Positions 47,026 through 60,946 of a stretch of 64,000 nucleotides of DNA are shown here, piece after piece. Position 1 is the stretch's first letter; every line of letters starts with the position of its first letter. Below the pieces are notes generated by a model. That model saw nothing but the letters and a program-made list of their open reading frames with translations. It searched no databases and was not told where the DNA came from. Origin of the DNA: Viscum album (lineage: Eukaryota; Streptophyta; Magnoliopsida; Santalales; Viscaceae). Made by a program: the position numbers and the translations under genes. The DNA is taken from the NCBI GenBank assembly GCA_963277665.1, contig OY728158.1, positions 597,208,818 through 597,272,817 on the forward strand, given 5' to 3'.

Positions 47026-48180
47026 ATATATTTAAAACACATTATTTAAAGAATTATTACATAAAAGTTCAATTAATACAACCCTAAAATATCATTGGGC
47101 CTAGTTTATTTTGGAAATTTGGTACCATAAATTAAATAATAAGACATGAGTACAATATCACTGGTGAAAAACTCTGAAACATCCCATTGTATTCCTTGAA
47201 TCTTTTAAAAATTCATGGTATAAAAATTGGAACATACATGAGAAAGGGGTGAGATAAAAATCCGAGTAAGGTTATAATAAAAGTATAATATGATTGAAGT
47301 AATACATTTGAGTCAATAGGTATATCAATGATACATATTATGTGTGTGAATTGTAATAATTATCATAAAAGCATGATAATATATGATAATGTAATTGTAA
47401 TATTGGATTGTGACAATAACAAAAAACAGGACCTCATAATCATAAGTTGAGGCTAACAAAAAATAAATAAAAACATAATATTCATATTATAACCTCTCAT
47501 ACACATTATATAGTATCTCCAGATGTAATGTTTTTCAAATCCATCATAGGGATATAAAATATTTCTCCAAACCCTAACATTTATATCATGTACATGAATA
47601 AGTGTGCCATATATATGATGAAAAATAATTATTAATCTCATCAATTCTATCCACTTGATTATGATTTTTTTATTACATAATTAAATCCAAAATATAAAAA
47701 GGATAGGTGAACTTGGGTGAATAACTTTGAGTAGAAACGGGAATGGGTGTTCACTATTAAAATGATTGGCTTTAAAAATCATAGGATGATTTCAGCAGCA
47801 TAATAGGGGTACATAAAATTAATTGAAGGTTTAACGAGAGTGAATTGGGTCACCCACAATATTAAAATACTAAATATAATAATAGAGATTTTTGGAAATA
47901 TATCACAACATATAAAATTGGAAAAAATGATAAATTAAAGATGGTTCGTGTATAATGAGGAGAATGAGATAATCTGTTAACTTGAAAGGAATATTCTAAA
48001 AATTTCGTAGGATATTCAAAAGAGAATAGGGAACCTTGGAAGGTATATAGATAGGGAGGGAATGATTACATTCATGATCCATGAGTTTTATTATAGATGG
48101 ATGGGAGGTTAGGAGGTTTTATATATAAAAATATTTAATAATTCTATATGAATTCCTAATCATAGTTTCTGGTCCTTATA
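47026..48180 (-). repeat. Element D 5' LTR (right copy)
   Basis: See the left copy. The right end, CTGGTCCTTATA, corresponds to CCAGGTCACTAAA in the left copy. The LTRs are well diverged, so the insertion is old. Confidence 0.75.
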
Positions 48181-49465
48181 GAATAAAATATTCGAAACCA
48201 CATACCATAATTAGGGTTTTACCATGATTTACCCCCAAGAGTAGTGGTATTAAATATTTTATATAGAAAAGAATTGTACATAATAAAATAATAGTATTGG
48301 TGATTTTTAGGTGATTCATGATCATTAAAATGTATTTTAAATCCTTAAAATATAATATATTTTTTGGAAGATTCGTGAATTGGTTATAAAAATTAATTAA
48401 ATAATGTAAAAACACATTATTTTAAAAGAGAAAATGTAATTTTGGTACTGTATTTTGTTATTATTATTTATTACATCACTTTTTGGCTTTTATGACATTT
48501 TAATAAACACTATATATATATACAATATATAATTTTGTCCCAACAATTTGATTATATTTGAAAACTATAAAAACATAACTATTAGATAATTTCAATTTTA
48601 TGTTTTAATTTTTTTTAAATAATTTGACAAATATGTAAATTTATAATTTTTTAAAAAATTCATCTCTTATTGAAAAATAATTGTTTTTTAAAATAATAGT
48701 TTATGAACCTAATAGAAAATAAAAATAACTTCATGAAATTATATTATCGTTTTAGTTTAATAAATATTATTTAACAATAATATTTCATTAAATATTAATT
48801 AATATTAAATATCCTGAATTTATTTAAAATATTTTCGAAAAATAAATGGTATGTTTCCTGAAAACATAATTCATGTTTCAATGTATCAAAATATAGTAAT
48901 AATACAACTCATTATCTAATAATTTCAACGATTACAGTAAAAATGTAAAAATATAATCATATATTTATTTAAGTAAATATATAAAAATTCTTATTGTTAG
49001 GGTCTAGAGACAAATAAATTTATTAATCCAATGAATAATCTTAGGGTAAGGTATGTGACAATAGTGTTTTCTTATGGTGGTTCGGTGAACAAGGTTTGGG
49101 TTGTTATCTCAGTGAACTTAGAACTCTCTCATAAATATTTTTTCTCAAGATTTAGTTTCTAAATATTAGAATGGTATTGGTCAATAGAAAATCTCAGTGA
49201 CTCTTTATTCTCTAGATGTTTTGATACATGGGATTCATAGGGTACAATCATACTTGTTGAGGCCATCACTCCTTCATTCTTTATCAATTAGACTTTTTTG
49301 TCACCATTAATATATTAATCCTAGTGGTCACTATACATTACTATATTAACAATGGTTAGAATGATTAATGTTCTTTTAAATATGATTGGATATTACTTAT
49401 AATGGTCCAAAATAAAGAAAACAGTCATTTTATTTTATATAACTAATTTACATAATAATGTATCA
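48181..49465. other. Unassigned AT-rich stretch between element D and the rest of element C
   Basis: C coding stops at D's left edge and resumes only near 49470, so these 1.3 kb need a further explanation (another insertion or an unrecognised piece of D or C). There is no coding motif. 48420-49000 is very AT-rich, and 49000-49465 is of more mixed composition. Confidence 0.4.
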
Positions 49466-49469
49466 ATTC

Positions 49470-50180
49470 ATTCATCAAGGTATTTCATTTAAAAATGTTT
49501 GGTTCATTATAAATCCATTTTTGTTGTTTTATAGAATACCATATAGATCAATAATTTATTGATATAAGTATAGATAATGGACCATGGTTGTATTGAGAAG
49601 AATTCATGAGATGGTATATATTTTGTATTTTATTATAAATATTATTGAGAGATTAAAGTTAACTGAAATAATATGTCAATCAAAACATTCATCCATTATA
49701 GTTTGAGGTAGGTTATTTTATTTTCCATAGAGTTTCAAATCGTTTTTAACATTTATTTTTAGTGATAAAGGGTATGTTATCACCTTAATATATTATCCCA
49801 TTTGAGATCTTAGATAAATATAGGAAGTTGGATTATCATTTATTATTACATACTCATTTCACTTCTATCTATGATGTGTTCCATGTTTCCAAACTAAATA
49901 TGTATAATCCATATCTGTCCTCCATATTTTAATCAGAGGATGTTGAAATTAAACCTATGACCTATGTGATTGAAATCCATATTCACACTATGTATTGAAA
50001 AGATAATTATATTTAAGTAAAGATAATATCATTAGTTTGAAAAAGAAATATGTTTACATGGGAAAACCAAGATACATAGGATCACCAAGACTTGATGATA
50101 CAATATTGACATTTTCTATTTTTGTGTACATGAACATAACCCTTCATTGGAAGAAAAATATTTTATATTGGGGAGAAATT
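49470..50180 (+). pseudogene. Integrase tail and C-terminus of element C pol
   Basis: One frame at 49798-49911 reads PFEILDKYRKLDYHLLLHTH and then FTSIYDVFHVSKLNMYNP, the PFEILxRIGxVAYxLxLPxxLxxVHxVFHVSxLxKY block of plant gypsy integrases. Upstream (49470-49790) there is IIERLKLTE.ICQSKH (KIKxIRERLKxAQxRQKSYAD) and DKGYVIT-LIYYP (GKLSPRYIGP). The end at about 50150-50180 (GRKIFYIGEKF) resembles the terminal RGR/GG box with the polypurine tract ATTGGGGAGAAA. It belongs to the same protein as 38617-40849. Confidence 0.8.
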
Positions 50181-52340
50181 TTACACCATTTTGGTGTTAG
50201 GTATTGATAATTAAAACATTGTTAATATCTTGTGATGTTCTAGAGGTTTTCAAATGTCAGGGGTCAAAAATGAGAAGTTTCAAGGAAAATGTATCTGGAA
50301 CATGATTTAGGTACATGTTTATTAGTAACCACGACATAACTATGATTTAAAGCTTTGTGAATTCGAGTGTAAATTTTCATGTTTTTAGCATGGTGTTTCT
50401 AAATGTGTAAGTATATAGAAAAAATGTACAGATGATTAGGTTTAGGTCTAAGGGATTTTTTAAAACATGAGAAAGATTTGTAAAACTATGTGGATGTTCC
50501 CATGAAACTATGTCTCTTGGTTTTCAAGGGATATTATATACCATATAGTTATCACATGGTTTTTCTAATAGTGAAAATTAGCTGTGCAACCAAATCTAGT
50601 CTTCTGAAAACATAGAACTACCCAGATTCCCTTGGTCTTTATTAACTATAATATCATCCCAATCCATCATTAAATAATACAATCAACTCCATGATTACCT
50701 AGATAATTTTCCCCTTGATTCATTGGTTAGACTATATAATTTTCTGTTGGTCTCATCAATATATGTTTGATTTTCCAATACATTTATACTATTTAACTTA
50801 GATATATCTTTTATTTATCTCCTCTTTGATATTTTGAAAACTAATTTGGATGTGGTTGTTAGATATAAGGTTATGGATAGATAATTGAAAATTTTATTTA
50901 TATATATAGGCTTATAAGTAAAAAATATCACTGTTTCCCACAATCTATTTTAAAGGCAATACGGTTTTCATTATTCTTAAGTTTGGTGTCTATATCATAT
51001 ATTCTATCCCTTGGAATACCTTATGTTCTTATGATTCCCTTTGGTTTCGATATGTTGATCTAATTATTTGAAATCCATGATAAGAGAATAGAAATTGAGG
51101 GTTATAAAATGTGTTTTCATAATGGGTTTTTCTTTTTAAACTATATTTTATACACATGATGTGTTTTATTAATGGAATCAATGTGATTATTAAATTGAAA
51201 TTGGGTTTCAATGATGGAATTGGTGTGTATTCACTGAATAATACGTGTTATGAAAATGAGAACATGAAATGGAATGGATTTTCCTTATAATATTTTCATC
51301 ATATGTGAACATGGTTTCTGGTATGTAATGGAAATGTATTATGACATCAAGAATACTACTAGGTTCGTGGGGAAACTGGACATATTCAAGCCCATGAAGA
51401 GTAATTTTTCACCATAGGAGGATCCCATGATGGTATATATTTCTTGTGAGTTTCCATTCATGGGGAAAAATGTTTATGTACATTAGTAGTAAATTATTGT
51501 GGCTAGTTTTCATGTTTATTCATGTTGTTTACACCCCTGTATTGGGATGTTCCCTTTGTTTTTATATAGAAAAATTAAATTTTCATTCATTTATTTTATT
51601 TATTTCCAGATATGTATATTTATTCTTGAATCCTATTTATTTCATCTTATTATTCATCATGGATAAATTTTATGTCATATCACTTTGTTTTCTTTAATAT
51701 GACATGTTTTTTAAAAGAAAAAATATAATGAGTTCAAATTAAAAATGATTTCTTATAAAAATGTTTTAAAAATGTTTTATATAATAATAAGTGTATTAAA
51801 ATATATATATATATTGTGTAGACTCTATACTAGTATCCTACCATGATTTAGTCTTCACACCCTACTTTATTCCATTGTCAATTTGTATCCCCGATCTTGT
51901 AGGATACATGTAATGGGAAGCGTGTCATATAGAGAATGACCCTCTAAGATCATGTTTCCTTTTGGTGAGTTGGGATAAAGGTAACAAGTGGTCACATAGA
52001 TATAAAACCATGGTTTACACTATGGTCAAAATTTTTGGACATCGTTTTTTTTTGTTTTTAAACCTTATTATCCAATATTTTGATGTTATCTTTTATGATT
52101 TGGTTGTTATTGGAATATGAAGAATTATTGATATCTTTTATGATAATATATTTTTTTACCATTTAATAAGTATATAGAGGGAGAAATAATTATTAGGGTT
52201 CTTTATATGATACCTCGATTATTGTTTCTTGCATGTGGTGATCAAGAAATTTTTTTGGGCCTTATGGTGGGCCATTTCAGGTGACATTATTTGTTAACCC
52301 AGGTCTTAATATTTCAAAATCGAAGACACATACACAAGGA
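50181..52340 (+). repeat. Probable 3' LTR of element C (right boundary uncertain)
   Basis: The start TTACACCATTTTGGTGTTAGG follows the pol end and polypurine tract as an LTR would (compare TGTAACACC starts). The region is non-coding, with a TATA-like AGATATAAAACC near 51995. No second copy was found in the window, so the call rests on position alone. Confidence 0.45.
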
Positions 52341-52379
52341 ACCAAAAAATTATATTAATCATCCATAAAATATGTATGA

Positions 52380-53700
52380 GATTTTATACTAAGGTAATAA
52401 ACAACATAATTTCCCTTTAATGGTGTATAAGTAATATCAAATTCATAGACCTACTATAATTTCTATATTCACTTATGTCTCAGGATTTGATATCTCTGGG
52501 TGAAGATATACTTTTTACTCCTACTATATATATAATATATGAACTTTTGAAAAATATGGTAATGTATCCAAGTATTCACGGGGTAAACTACCACTATATT
52601 CTTTAATTCATGGGTAACATAGTATTTTTCAATGGGTCTTAACTATTTAGGCCTATGAGAAATCACAACATTCATATACATCAGTTCACAGTTGAGCCCC
52701 ACTCAATAGGTATTGTAGAACATCACATACCTGAATTATTCATTATGAACCCTTAGAATATATTTTCTCATCATCCATCACTTTATCCCCTTTAAATCTA
52801 TCCAACACCACTCAAAACATGTGATGTGTTTTCACATTCGTTTAAGGACAATCATGGGTAATGAAATCTAATTTAACAATGGAAGGAATATGTAATTGTA
52901 TATCCCCAACCATGGAAGCTACACATATTAAACACATTCCTTAGTCGATCCAAATAATGTACTACTTCAATATTAATGGGTTTTATAACTACTCAAGCCT
53001 TTGAGTTGACAATCCCCTTGATGTGGACCTCTGAAAACTAGAAATTACATATCAAAATCTTGAAATAGAGAAATTCCTCATGAACTTTTCCAAGGACCAT
53101 CCTCAGATTCTAAGCATGATCATCTTCTATTGATGAAAAAATTATGACATAAGTAAATAATAATATAATTAACCAATCCATGAATTAATGTAATATATTC
53201 TTTGTGTTACCCATGAATACTGATGGGGATATCACCATGACAAATTTTCACTAGAAACTCATAATTCTCATAGTGACACCTGAACACAATCTTTGATATT
53301 TCATTCTCCCTTACCCAATGGTAGTGATAACCGTACTTAAGATCGATATTCATGAAAAACGTTTCACCATATAGTTGGTTAAAGAATTCATCAATCCTTT
53401 AAAGGGGGTATTTAATTTGGACTATCACCTTGTTTAGGTAGAAATATTCACTAGAAATACTCAAACTCTAATAAAACTTCTTTGTGAACAACATGGGATA
53501 TTTCTAGGGGGATATATTGGATAGTGGAAACATTTTCCCCCAAGGTCATATAGCTTCCCCTTTAACTCCTAAATATCAATTGGTTCCATATAATTGGTTA
53601 TTGTTGATATTTATGAGGTAATAGGGTGTTGGTCAATATAGAATTCAATTTTAAATGAGATGGAATTATAGGGAAATCATATGAAAGAATGTATATTTAT
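52380..53700 (-). pseudogene. Ty3/gypsy pol fragment E (RT and RNase H), minus strand
   Basis: On the minus strand from right to left: EIEFYIDQHPI and ELKGKLYDLGGKCFHYP (about 53690-53520, the EVEFxIDLVPGT...ELKxQLxxLLDKGFIRPS region). Then, in one long frame, NKVIVQIKYPL, RIDEFFNQLYGETFF and NIDLKYGYHYHWVRENEISK (53440-53285), followed by CHYENYEFLVK. The RT active site at 53151-53140 reads Y-V-I-I, with both Asp lost. RNase H follows (LRPIEKYYVTHEL, about 52680-52600). Gag, integrase and LTRs are missing; element F abuts on the right. The reading is unusually clear for so old a copy. Confidence 0.8.
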
Positions 53701-54003
53701 TAATCTATGACTATATGAAGCCAATCATTTGATTTTTTTCTGCACATACATCAAAATAAACTAATAAATGGTTAATAGGATATTAATTTTTACCATTATG
53801 CTCATCACAACTAAAGGTATCACTCACCCATGAGTAAAATCCACAACTCATCTGTTAAAACACACTACTCTCTAACAAAGGTAGTATTTATTGGAATGGA
53901 CTATGGATATGTAGTGTGTACCAATGATGAAAATATATGGATTCATCCTAGAAACTATAGGGTCCCACAAATCCACTCTACTTTCAGTCAATGCTTACAT
54001 CAT

Positions 54004-57000
54004 TAGAAGATGTGGATTGATAGTAGCCCATATATCTGAATCTCAAATTCTCATTATAGAAATAAAAAATTTCATTACATTATAATACCAAGACCATATA
54101 GGTTTATAGTTTTATAAAATTATGAAACAATTACCTAATAATATTTTGATATTTTTAAGCTATGTGAAATGTTTCTCACAAGAAAGAAAATTCTTAACCC
54201 ATAAAAAGTATTCAATATCTCACAAAAAAATATCTAAACAAGATACTATTCTAGACCAACCATATATATTCATTTTATTTATAACCTTCGAATATATAAA
54301 TATAATTAATTGGTGAGTTCAGATTTTAGTAAATGTAAAATAAGAAAAAAAAAGTAATTATCATAAGTGATAATAAGATGTGTGTATCTGTATAATATAG
54401 GTATATAATAAAAACATACCAAATAATGATTATATCATAAATCATGGAAGAAATATTGACATAAAATATCACATGAATCAAAAGGCTGAATCAATAAACA
54501 TGATCCATGAGAGAGTAAAACATTCATGAGATTATGAATCAATCTATGGTCATATTTTAAATATGTAAGATACATTAATACTGAGAAAATTACATTTATT
54601 ATCCACAATATTAGATCACTCACTTATGAAAAACTAAAAATTTATATTCAATACCTATCTAATTAGATATAAACTCTTAACTAATACTTTAAAGTGTGAT
54701 ATGTAACACCAAATAGTATCATCCATTCTTATGAATACCCCTAGAGAATAATTCATGTATCATATCATAAAAACCCCATTTAATTAAAATGGGTTTAATA
54801 TCCAATTAAAATGTACTCACATAGGTAACTCATCAACATGATAAAACCATATAAAATAAATTGGTATCCAAACATATTCATCTAATGTATAGTTAAAAAC
54901 CATTCAACGAAGAAATTAATGATTATGATATTTACAACATATTGATAAAGGGTATAGGTATAAGAAAATATTTTATCCAATCAATCAATGAATTAAATGA
55001 TGGTGAACACATATCAATCAATGTAATAGAATATAATGTTTTAAAAAGAAAAGGTAATTGAATAATAGTTATGCCTATTCATATTGTACGGTTGGGAGTG
55101 ACAAAGGTAGTTACGGATCATGTATTTGATAATAAATAATATTTCATAACACATCATTAGAATTAATGTGGATGGTCAACAAATTAAATTTCCCTAGTGT
55201 AAGAAAGAAATCATATAAAGATATTTACATAGAAAAAAATCATTGAAAAATAATTCTTCATACATTGTCACAAAATAAATGATAAAAAATAAAATTGTTT
55301 GATACTGGAAATTCAATCACCCAAAATATGAATATATATATATATATAAGGATAAATCATGACCATAAATCTTAATAGGGTAAATCCTTTTTAATATTAA
55401 AAGAAAAATGGAGGTCAAAATATCAAACATATTTTTATGAAATGTTTTTAAAATTGATGTAAAATGCATAAAAACGTATAACATTAAAATGAATTTTATG
55501 AAAATAAGAAGTAAAATATTTTAATAAAATTTACTTTAAAAAATAATCTCAAATAATGGATCCTTTAAAAATAGAAATTTTTTTCTATAGAAAATTTAGA
55601 GAAAAAAATAAAGCATTATATTATTAACAAAACACTTTTAATAATCAAAAATTAAATTGTTCAAAAAGTCACTTTGTAAAGTGTTTAATAAAAAATTATT
55701 TTTATTTTTATTCTTTTTCCAATATATGATTATAATATTAAATATATCATAATTCTATGGTTAGAAAACCAAATCATGGATGAACAATGTTCATGTTGAT
55801 ATGTTATCACTCAAGGAAAAGAGATTTGAGTTATCAATATCCCTTATGGAAACCATACTCTCTGAAGAATGAAAAATTTTAAAGGGGTTATGTGTTAAAA
55901 TTTTAATCAATGAGTGAATAAAACATTATATAATTAAAGTTATTAACATGCACAACATATATGAAATAATCACATGTTAATGGACATAATTTAATGAACA
56001 AAAATGAAGGAAAAAAATTAATTCTATCTGGGGTGATACATGAACCAAACGAAATATTAAGAATATTAAAACATATGGAATAATATATACCAATAATTAA
56101 ATGAAATTATGTATAGAAAATTCGTGGTATAATAAACCTATAGAAAAATATACAATGGAAACATGTTTTATAATGTGTAACTTGTCTCAAAGAATCATAA
56201 TTAAGACAAACAAACCCTTACTTTTTTTCTTTACGTAGAAGAATGTACACAATGATCATGTATAACAACATATATAAAATAATAAAATATTATATACTTT
56301 TATATAAATATATAAACTTTTTGTAAGATTAATTTATAATTATTCAATACATGTATATAAGTTAGTTCTATTACATTTTCAATATCGAGTGTCTGTAATG
56401 TTGGATATTTCAAACGAGTTTTACATTTGTGTTGTTTTTATTGAATCTCATTCCGATGTTCACCATTAATAGATCTTTAAATTTACTAGAATTTATATTT
56501 TATAATTATTCATAACATTAGTATTTCATTCTATAGGTGTTTTTGTTATTAACTTTAATGATTAATTTAGCAATTAACATGTTTTGGTGATTTTTAGTTA
56601 ATAAAGTGATTTTTCAGTAATAATGAGTTAAATAATTATATCACTATTACAGAAAAAAACTCATTACATACTTATTTATATAATATATAAATATAAATTA
56701 AATTCCCCTTGTATTCGATGATTTAAATTTATATCATTTATCAAGTAGGAGGTTAAACCAACCCAAACAAGAACATACCAATATTAATTGATGATTATGT
56801 TACGATTTGGTTAGGATATAATTATAATAGAAATATATTTATGTTATTTAATGTTTATTAGTGAATTATATCAACATTTGAAATTATTATAAAAATATTA
56901 TAACCTATATAAAGTTATATGATAGTATAAATAAATCATTTTTTAAATTAGAATGCTCTTTTATATGGTTGAATTTACCAAAAAAATTTATTACTCATAT

Positions 57001-58013
57001 TATTAATAGGTTATAAAATTATTAATTCAATAGATAAAATAGTTACATAAAAATATAATTTTATATTAAAACCATTCTTATGACCATCCATTTAAGGAAT
57101 TTATTAAATGAAATATGAAAAAATATCGTTCTATGCAGGTAGCCATCCACATATATGTATAGATGATGATGTCATTTCTGTAGACCAAGAGACATGATTA
57201 ATATAATTTATAATTTTAGAAATTTATAATAATTTATAGATATAATAATGATATATTAAATTACCTTTTTTAACCGTCCATGTTATGCGGTGGAGGAAAC
57301 AAATTAGTTAATTCATGGAGGTGTTAATTCTCACAATGAATGAGTGATAGATTTTTTCTTAAATGAAAATTTAATGGTTGTTACTAGGTTTACCATAATT
57401 ATTATGACATAAAAGTATACTTTTTATAATATATTTGGATGAAGAACAGGTGACCCTAAATAAATATAGAAGGTAATGGTGGTGTTAGAAATTTATACAC
57501 CACTTATTGGATTATTTCCTTTTCATTGAGGGTTAATACTTTGAGGGATGGTATTTTAAGATGAAAGTAAACTCTTAATGGTTCAAAAAAATGTAGAAGA
57601 TATTTTTGGGTATAATTTCAGTTGAACTAGGTGGGTTGTGTTGTGATGGGATGTTATGAGAGGATTGAACCTTTGAAACGAGAAATGCGATGACATTTTT
57701 CATAAATACCAAAAAATATTTATTAATAGAATGTCACTCTCAAGGAAAGAGGAAAATATGTGATATCATGGATTTTAGTAGATATAGGTTTAAGGAACAC
57801 ATCCAACCATCAATTCAAATCATGTTTCAAACATGTTATCAACTTTATCTTTTATGTTACCCATTTTTACCATATTATTTTTTACCATAGTTTGTATTTT
57901 TTATCTAATGTAATTTATCATTTATGAAAACAATATAGTTTCCCTTATTACATAACTTGGATGTCTTATTTCCAAAATAGAAAAAAATATTTTATAAAAA
58001 TTTTACATCATCA
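54004..58013 (-). repeat. Left LTR (3' LTR) of element F
   Basis: This is the left copy of a diverged direct repeat. Matching blocks include 54360/59930, 54650/60230 (CAATACCTAT..AT.AGATATAA), 55800/61370 (AAGAGGATT..GTTATCAA.ATCCCTTAT) and 56740/62340 (GG.TTAAACCAACCCA). Its right boundary is set by the minus-strand polypurine tract ATGAAGGAAAATT before TGATGATGTAAAATT (58013). The left boundary is approximate. About 4.0 kb, with no coding motif. Confidence 0.65.
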
Positions 58014-59558
58014 AATTTTCCTTCATTATATAAATTGTGTCCTCACAATTTTAATTATTAAAATAATATGAAATCATGTGGGGTTATTCCTAAAATACAC
58101 ATCTTTTAGGATGTAACATTTAATATTTATGCTATATTATATTTTCAGGCTATATCAAGTTTCATACCATCCATTAAATCATATACCCATGTATGTATCT
58201 AACACAATGATATATTCTCCATAACCTAATTTTCCTAAACCCATTGAAATCTCATAGACATTAAAACACACTGAGATTTTAGTTCCCTCCTAAAATGAAA
58301 TAATATTTTAACATATAAATGTATTAGTCACTAGTTTATAAAGTAAGAAATTAATAAATATATATCATAATCCCAAAAAAAAAATTTAAAAAAAATCATG
58401 GGTATGTTTTTCATTAAATTAATAATCAATTCCATAGATATCAATACTAAAAAACTCAATTTTATCAAAAATTAATCAACCCTTTATTACCATAATTTCA
58501 TGAATATATTAAAATGAAATATTGTTCATACCTCAATCAGGTATTCTTTATTAGTTATACAAAAAAGTTTATGTTATTCATAAAATATATTTTCAATGTT
58601 ATTGATACAATTTAATATATATTTAATATTTATTAAAGAAAAACTATTGATGAAAAATCCATCAAAAAATTACATAACACAAATATATTATAGAAAATAC
58701 CAAAATATCATCAATAAATATCAGTCTCAAATAAAAATAATTGAGGCTTTCAATATCTATTTTCTATTAAGATATCAACCTCACTACCTCCTTTAATACT
58801 AATAAAATTACATTTTACATCAAAATATAAATATAAAAATTTTCTCAACCATTTAATTATGCTCCAATATTTTTTATAATATAAAGTGGTTGCTTGATAC
58901 ATTCCTTTCTACGATTTATTTATATGATCTTGTCTCAAAGAATCACTAAAACACAAAATGGTTATCAATAAAATCATAGTAAAAGATCTTGTGAATATTA
59001 AAAATCAATCCAAATGTGTATTCTTTAATTGAAACATTATTTATTCCTTCTACACATTTATTTAAATATATTTTACATTATGTTGGGTTCTATTTTCCTC
59101 ATTAATGTAGTCATTTAATGAAATTATGAACTAAATAATTTATGATGGATAGTAATGGTAATGAAATTGAAAAATGAAAATCGATAAGGAGGGTCGAACC
59201 AAATGGGTAATTATTCCTTATCGTCATGCACGAGGTGATGAATGAATTAATTATAAATATGCCCTTATCAGGGATATATTCTAATGGAACATGTTTTATG
59301 GAGCCTATATGAACTTTTAGTATAGAAAAAAATAATGTTATTTCTATGAAACCACAAAATATATATATTAAAAAACATTAGTATATTATCAAATAGATAA
59401 AATTCTTGATAAGGCTTTCTTTAAAGATCTCTTATCATAATCCCCCAAATAATAACTCAACCAACCTGAAGGGTTATCCATACTATTGAAATTATAATCA
59501 ACCCTATGTTATCATACATTCATAACTTTTCTAACTCCCAATTTATCCTCAACTGATA
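58014..59558 (-). other. Interior of element F
   Basis: It holds the pol-end footprint and polypurine tract at its left edge (58014-58056). At its right edge is a weak primer-binding-like TGATATCAGTTG on the minus strand (about 59558-59547). A short perfect hairpin, CGATAAGGA/TCCTTATCG, lies at 59182-59223. No zinc-knuckle ORF was found. Confidence 0.5.
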
Positions 59559-60907
59559 TCATGAAAATCACAGAAGTTATACAAATCCTATTATGATGTC
59601 AAATATAAAAACTCAAAGATGTGGCTATATTATTTACATGAAATAAAATACATTTCATTAAAATTCATCCCTAATACCTTATAGGTTTAGTGATTTAGTT
59701 ATTTATGAAAAATATTAAATAAAAAATTGATGTTTTTTTCAACAAATGAATTTTGTACCACTATATCAATAATTTTGTAATCTATATTAAATAATCAAAA
59801 TTTATAAAAAATCATTCACCCAATATAATCATTGGGACACATTATAAATATTACATTTCCTGATTAATTGGGGAAATTGAATCATAAGAATGTAGAGATC
59901 TCTAATTATCAATGAGGATAAACATAAACAATAAGAATCAATGGTCATAAGTGAGAATAAATTGATAATATGGGTATAATAAATATACAATAGAAAATCA
60001 TTCTACAATATGATTAGATCATATATTATGAAATAATTATTACCATAAATTAATACATGAATTAAAAGGGAGAGTCAATATATATTAAACTTGAGAGCAT
60101 AAATTTTTCATGAGAAAAAGCATAAAACTATAAAACATCATCCATATAGGGAAAAGACATTATTATATAGAATAATAATTTCATTAGCCCCACCATTTGT
60201 GCCCATTCATATGAGAAACAAAAATGTAGTCTTGAATACCTATGTAATGAGATATAATTTTCTAACCAATTCATCAGAGGGAAATAGTATACTTCACCCA
60301 TCATTATAAATATTTATAAGGGCCACTTAAAAAGCATTCACATAACATATTAAAAAGAACCAACATAGTGAAAATGATTTTCATGTTCTTTGAAGATTGA
60401 TTCATATAATGAAATCAACAACATGGTATACCTATGGAAAATAAATTATAATCCAAATTTATTTAATAACATTCTAGGTAAATTTCAAATAATCAAAATA
60501 ATAATTTATATGTTATTTATAATGTTTATAAATTTGGAATATGACTATGTTTATAATTTTTCTCATCAAGCAATGAATGGAATCTCAGGGGACACCATTC
60601 AATTAGTGGAAAGAAATATATAGTGTTCACAACAAAAATTATTTAGAATAAAAATTATGGATATAATTTTTTAATATTTACTAAAGATAATATTAGCAAT
60701 GAATAATATCATTGATAGAAAATAATATCAAATAATATTTCCAAATAAAGAAGTATGATGGTCAAAAATGAAAATATCCTTAGTATAACAAAGTAAACTT
60801 AGATTAATTTTAATATATAAAAACATTATCATAAAAGAATACTCCAAACAACAACACACAAATGAATTTCAAGAACCAAATCGTTTGATACATTGAGTTT
60901 GATGCCA

Positions 60908-60946
<39 letters not shown>

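Larger units (their letters stand above)
40850..48185 (-). mobile_element. Ty3/gypsy element D (minus strand), decayed, with about 1.1-kb LTRs
   Basis: Direct repeats 40855-41989 and 47026-48180 both start TATAACAAC(C/T)CATAT and share ATTTATATCATGTAC(T/A)TGAA(A/T)AAGTGTGCCA. On the minus strand, ATTGGTATCAATG adjoins the right LTR (primer-binding site, tRNA-Met type) and GAAGGGTGGAAGAA adjoins the left LTR (polypurine tract). Thus the 5' end is on the right. Pol motifs on the minus strand agree. Flanks GATCT and GAATA do not give a clear target duplication. It lies in the integrase region of element C, in opposite orientation. Confidence 0.85.
37557..50180 (+). mobile_element. Ty3/gypsy element C, decayed, interrupted by element D
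   Basis: The plus-strand order is gag-like (37557-38050), protease region (about 38080-38300), RT (38617-39300), RNase H (39600-39800) and integrase (40200-40850). After element D and an unassigned stretch come the integrase tail and pol C-terminus (49470-50180), ending at a polypurine-like tract. The order protease-RT-RNase H-integrase is that of Ty3/gypsy. The 5' LTR was not found, so the left boundary is open. Confidence 0.75.
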
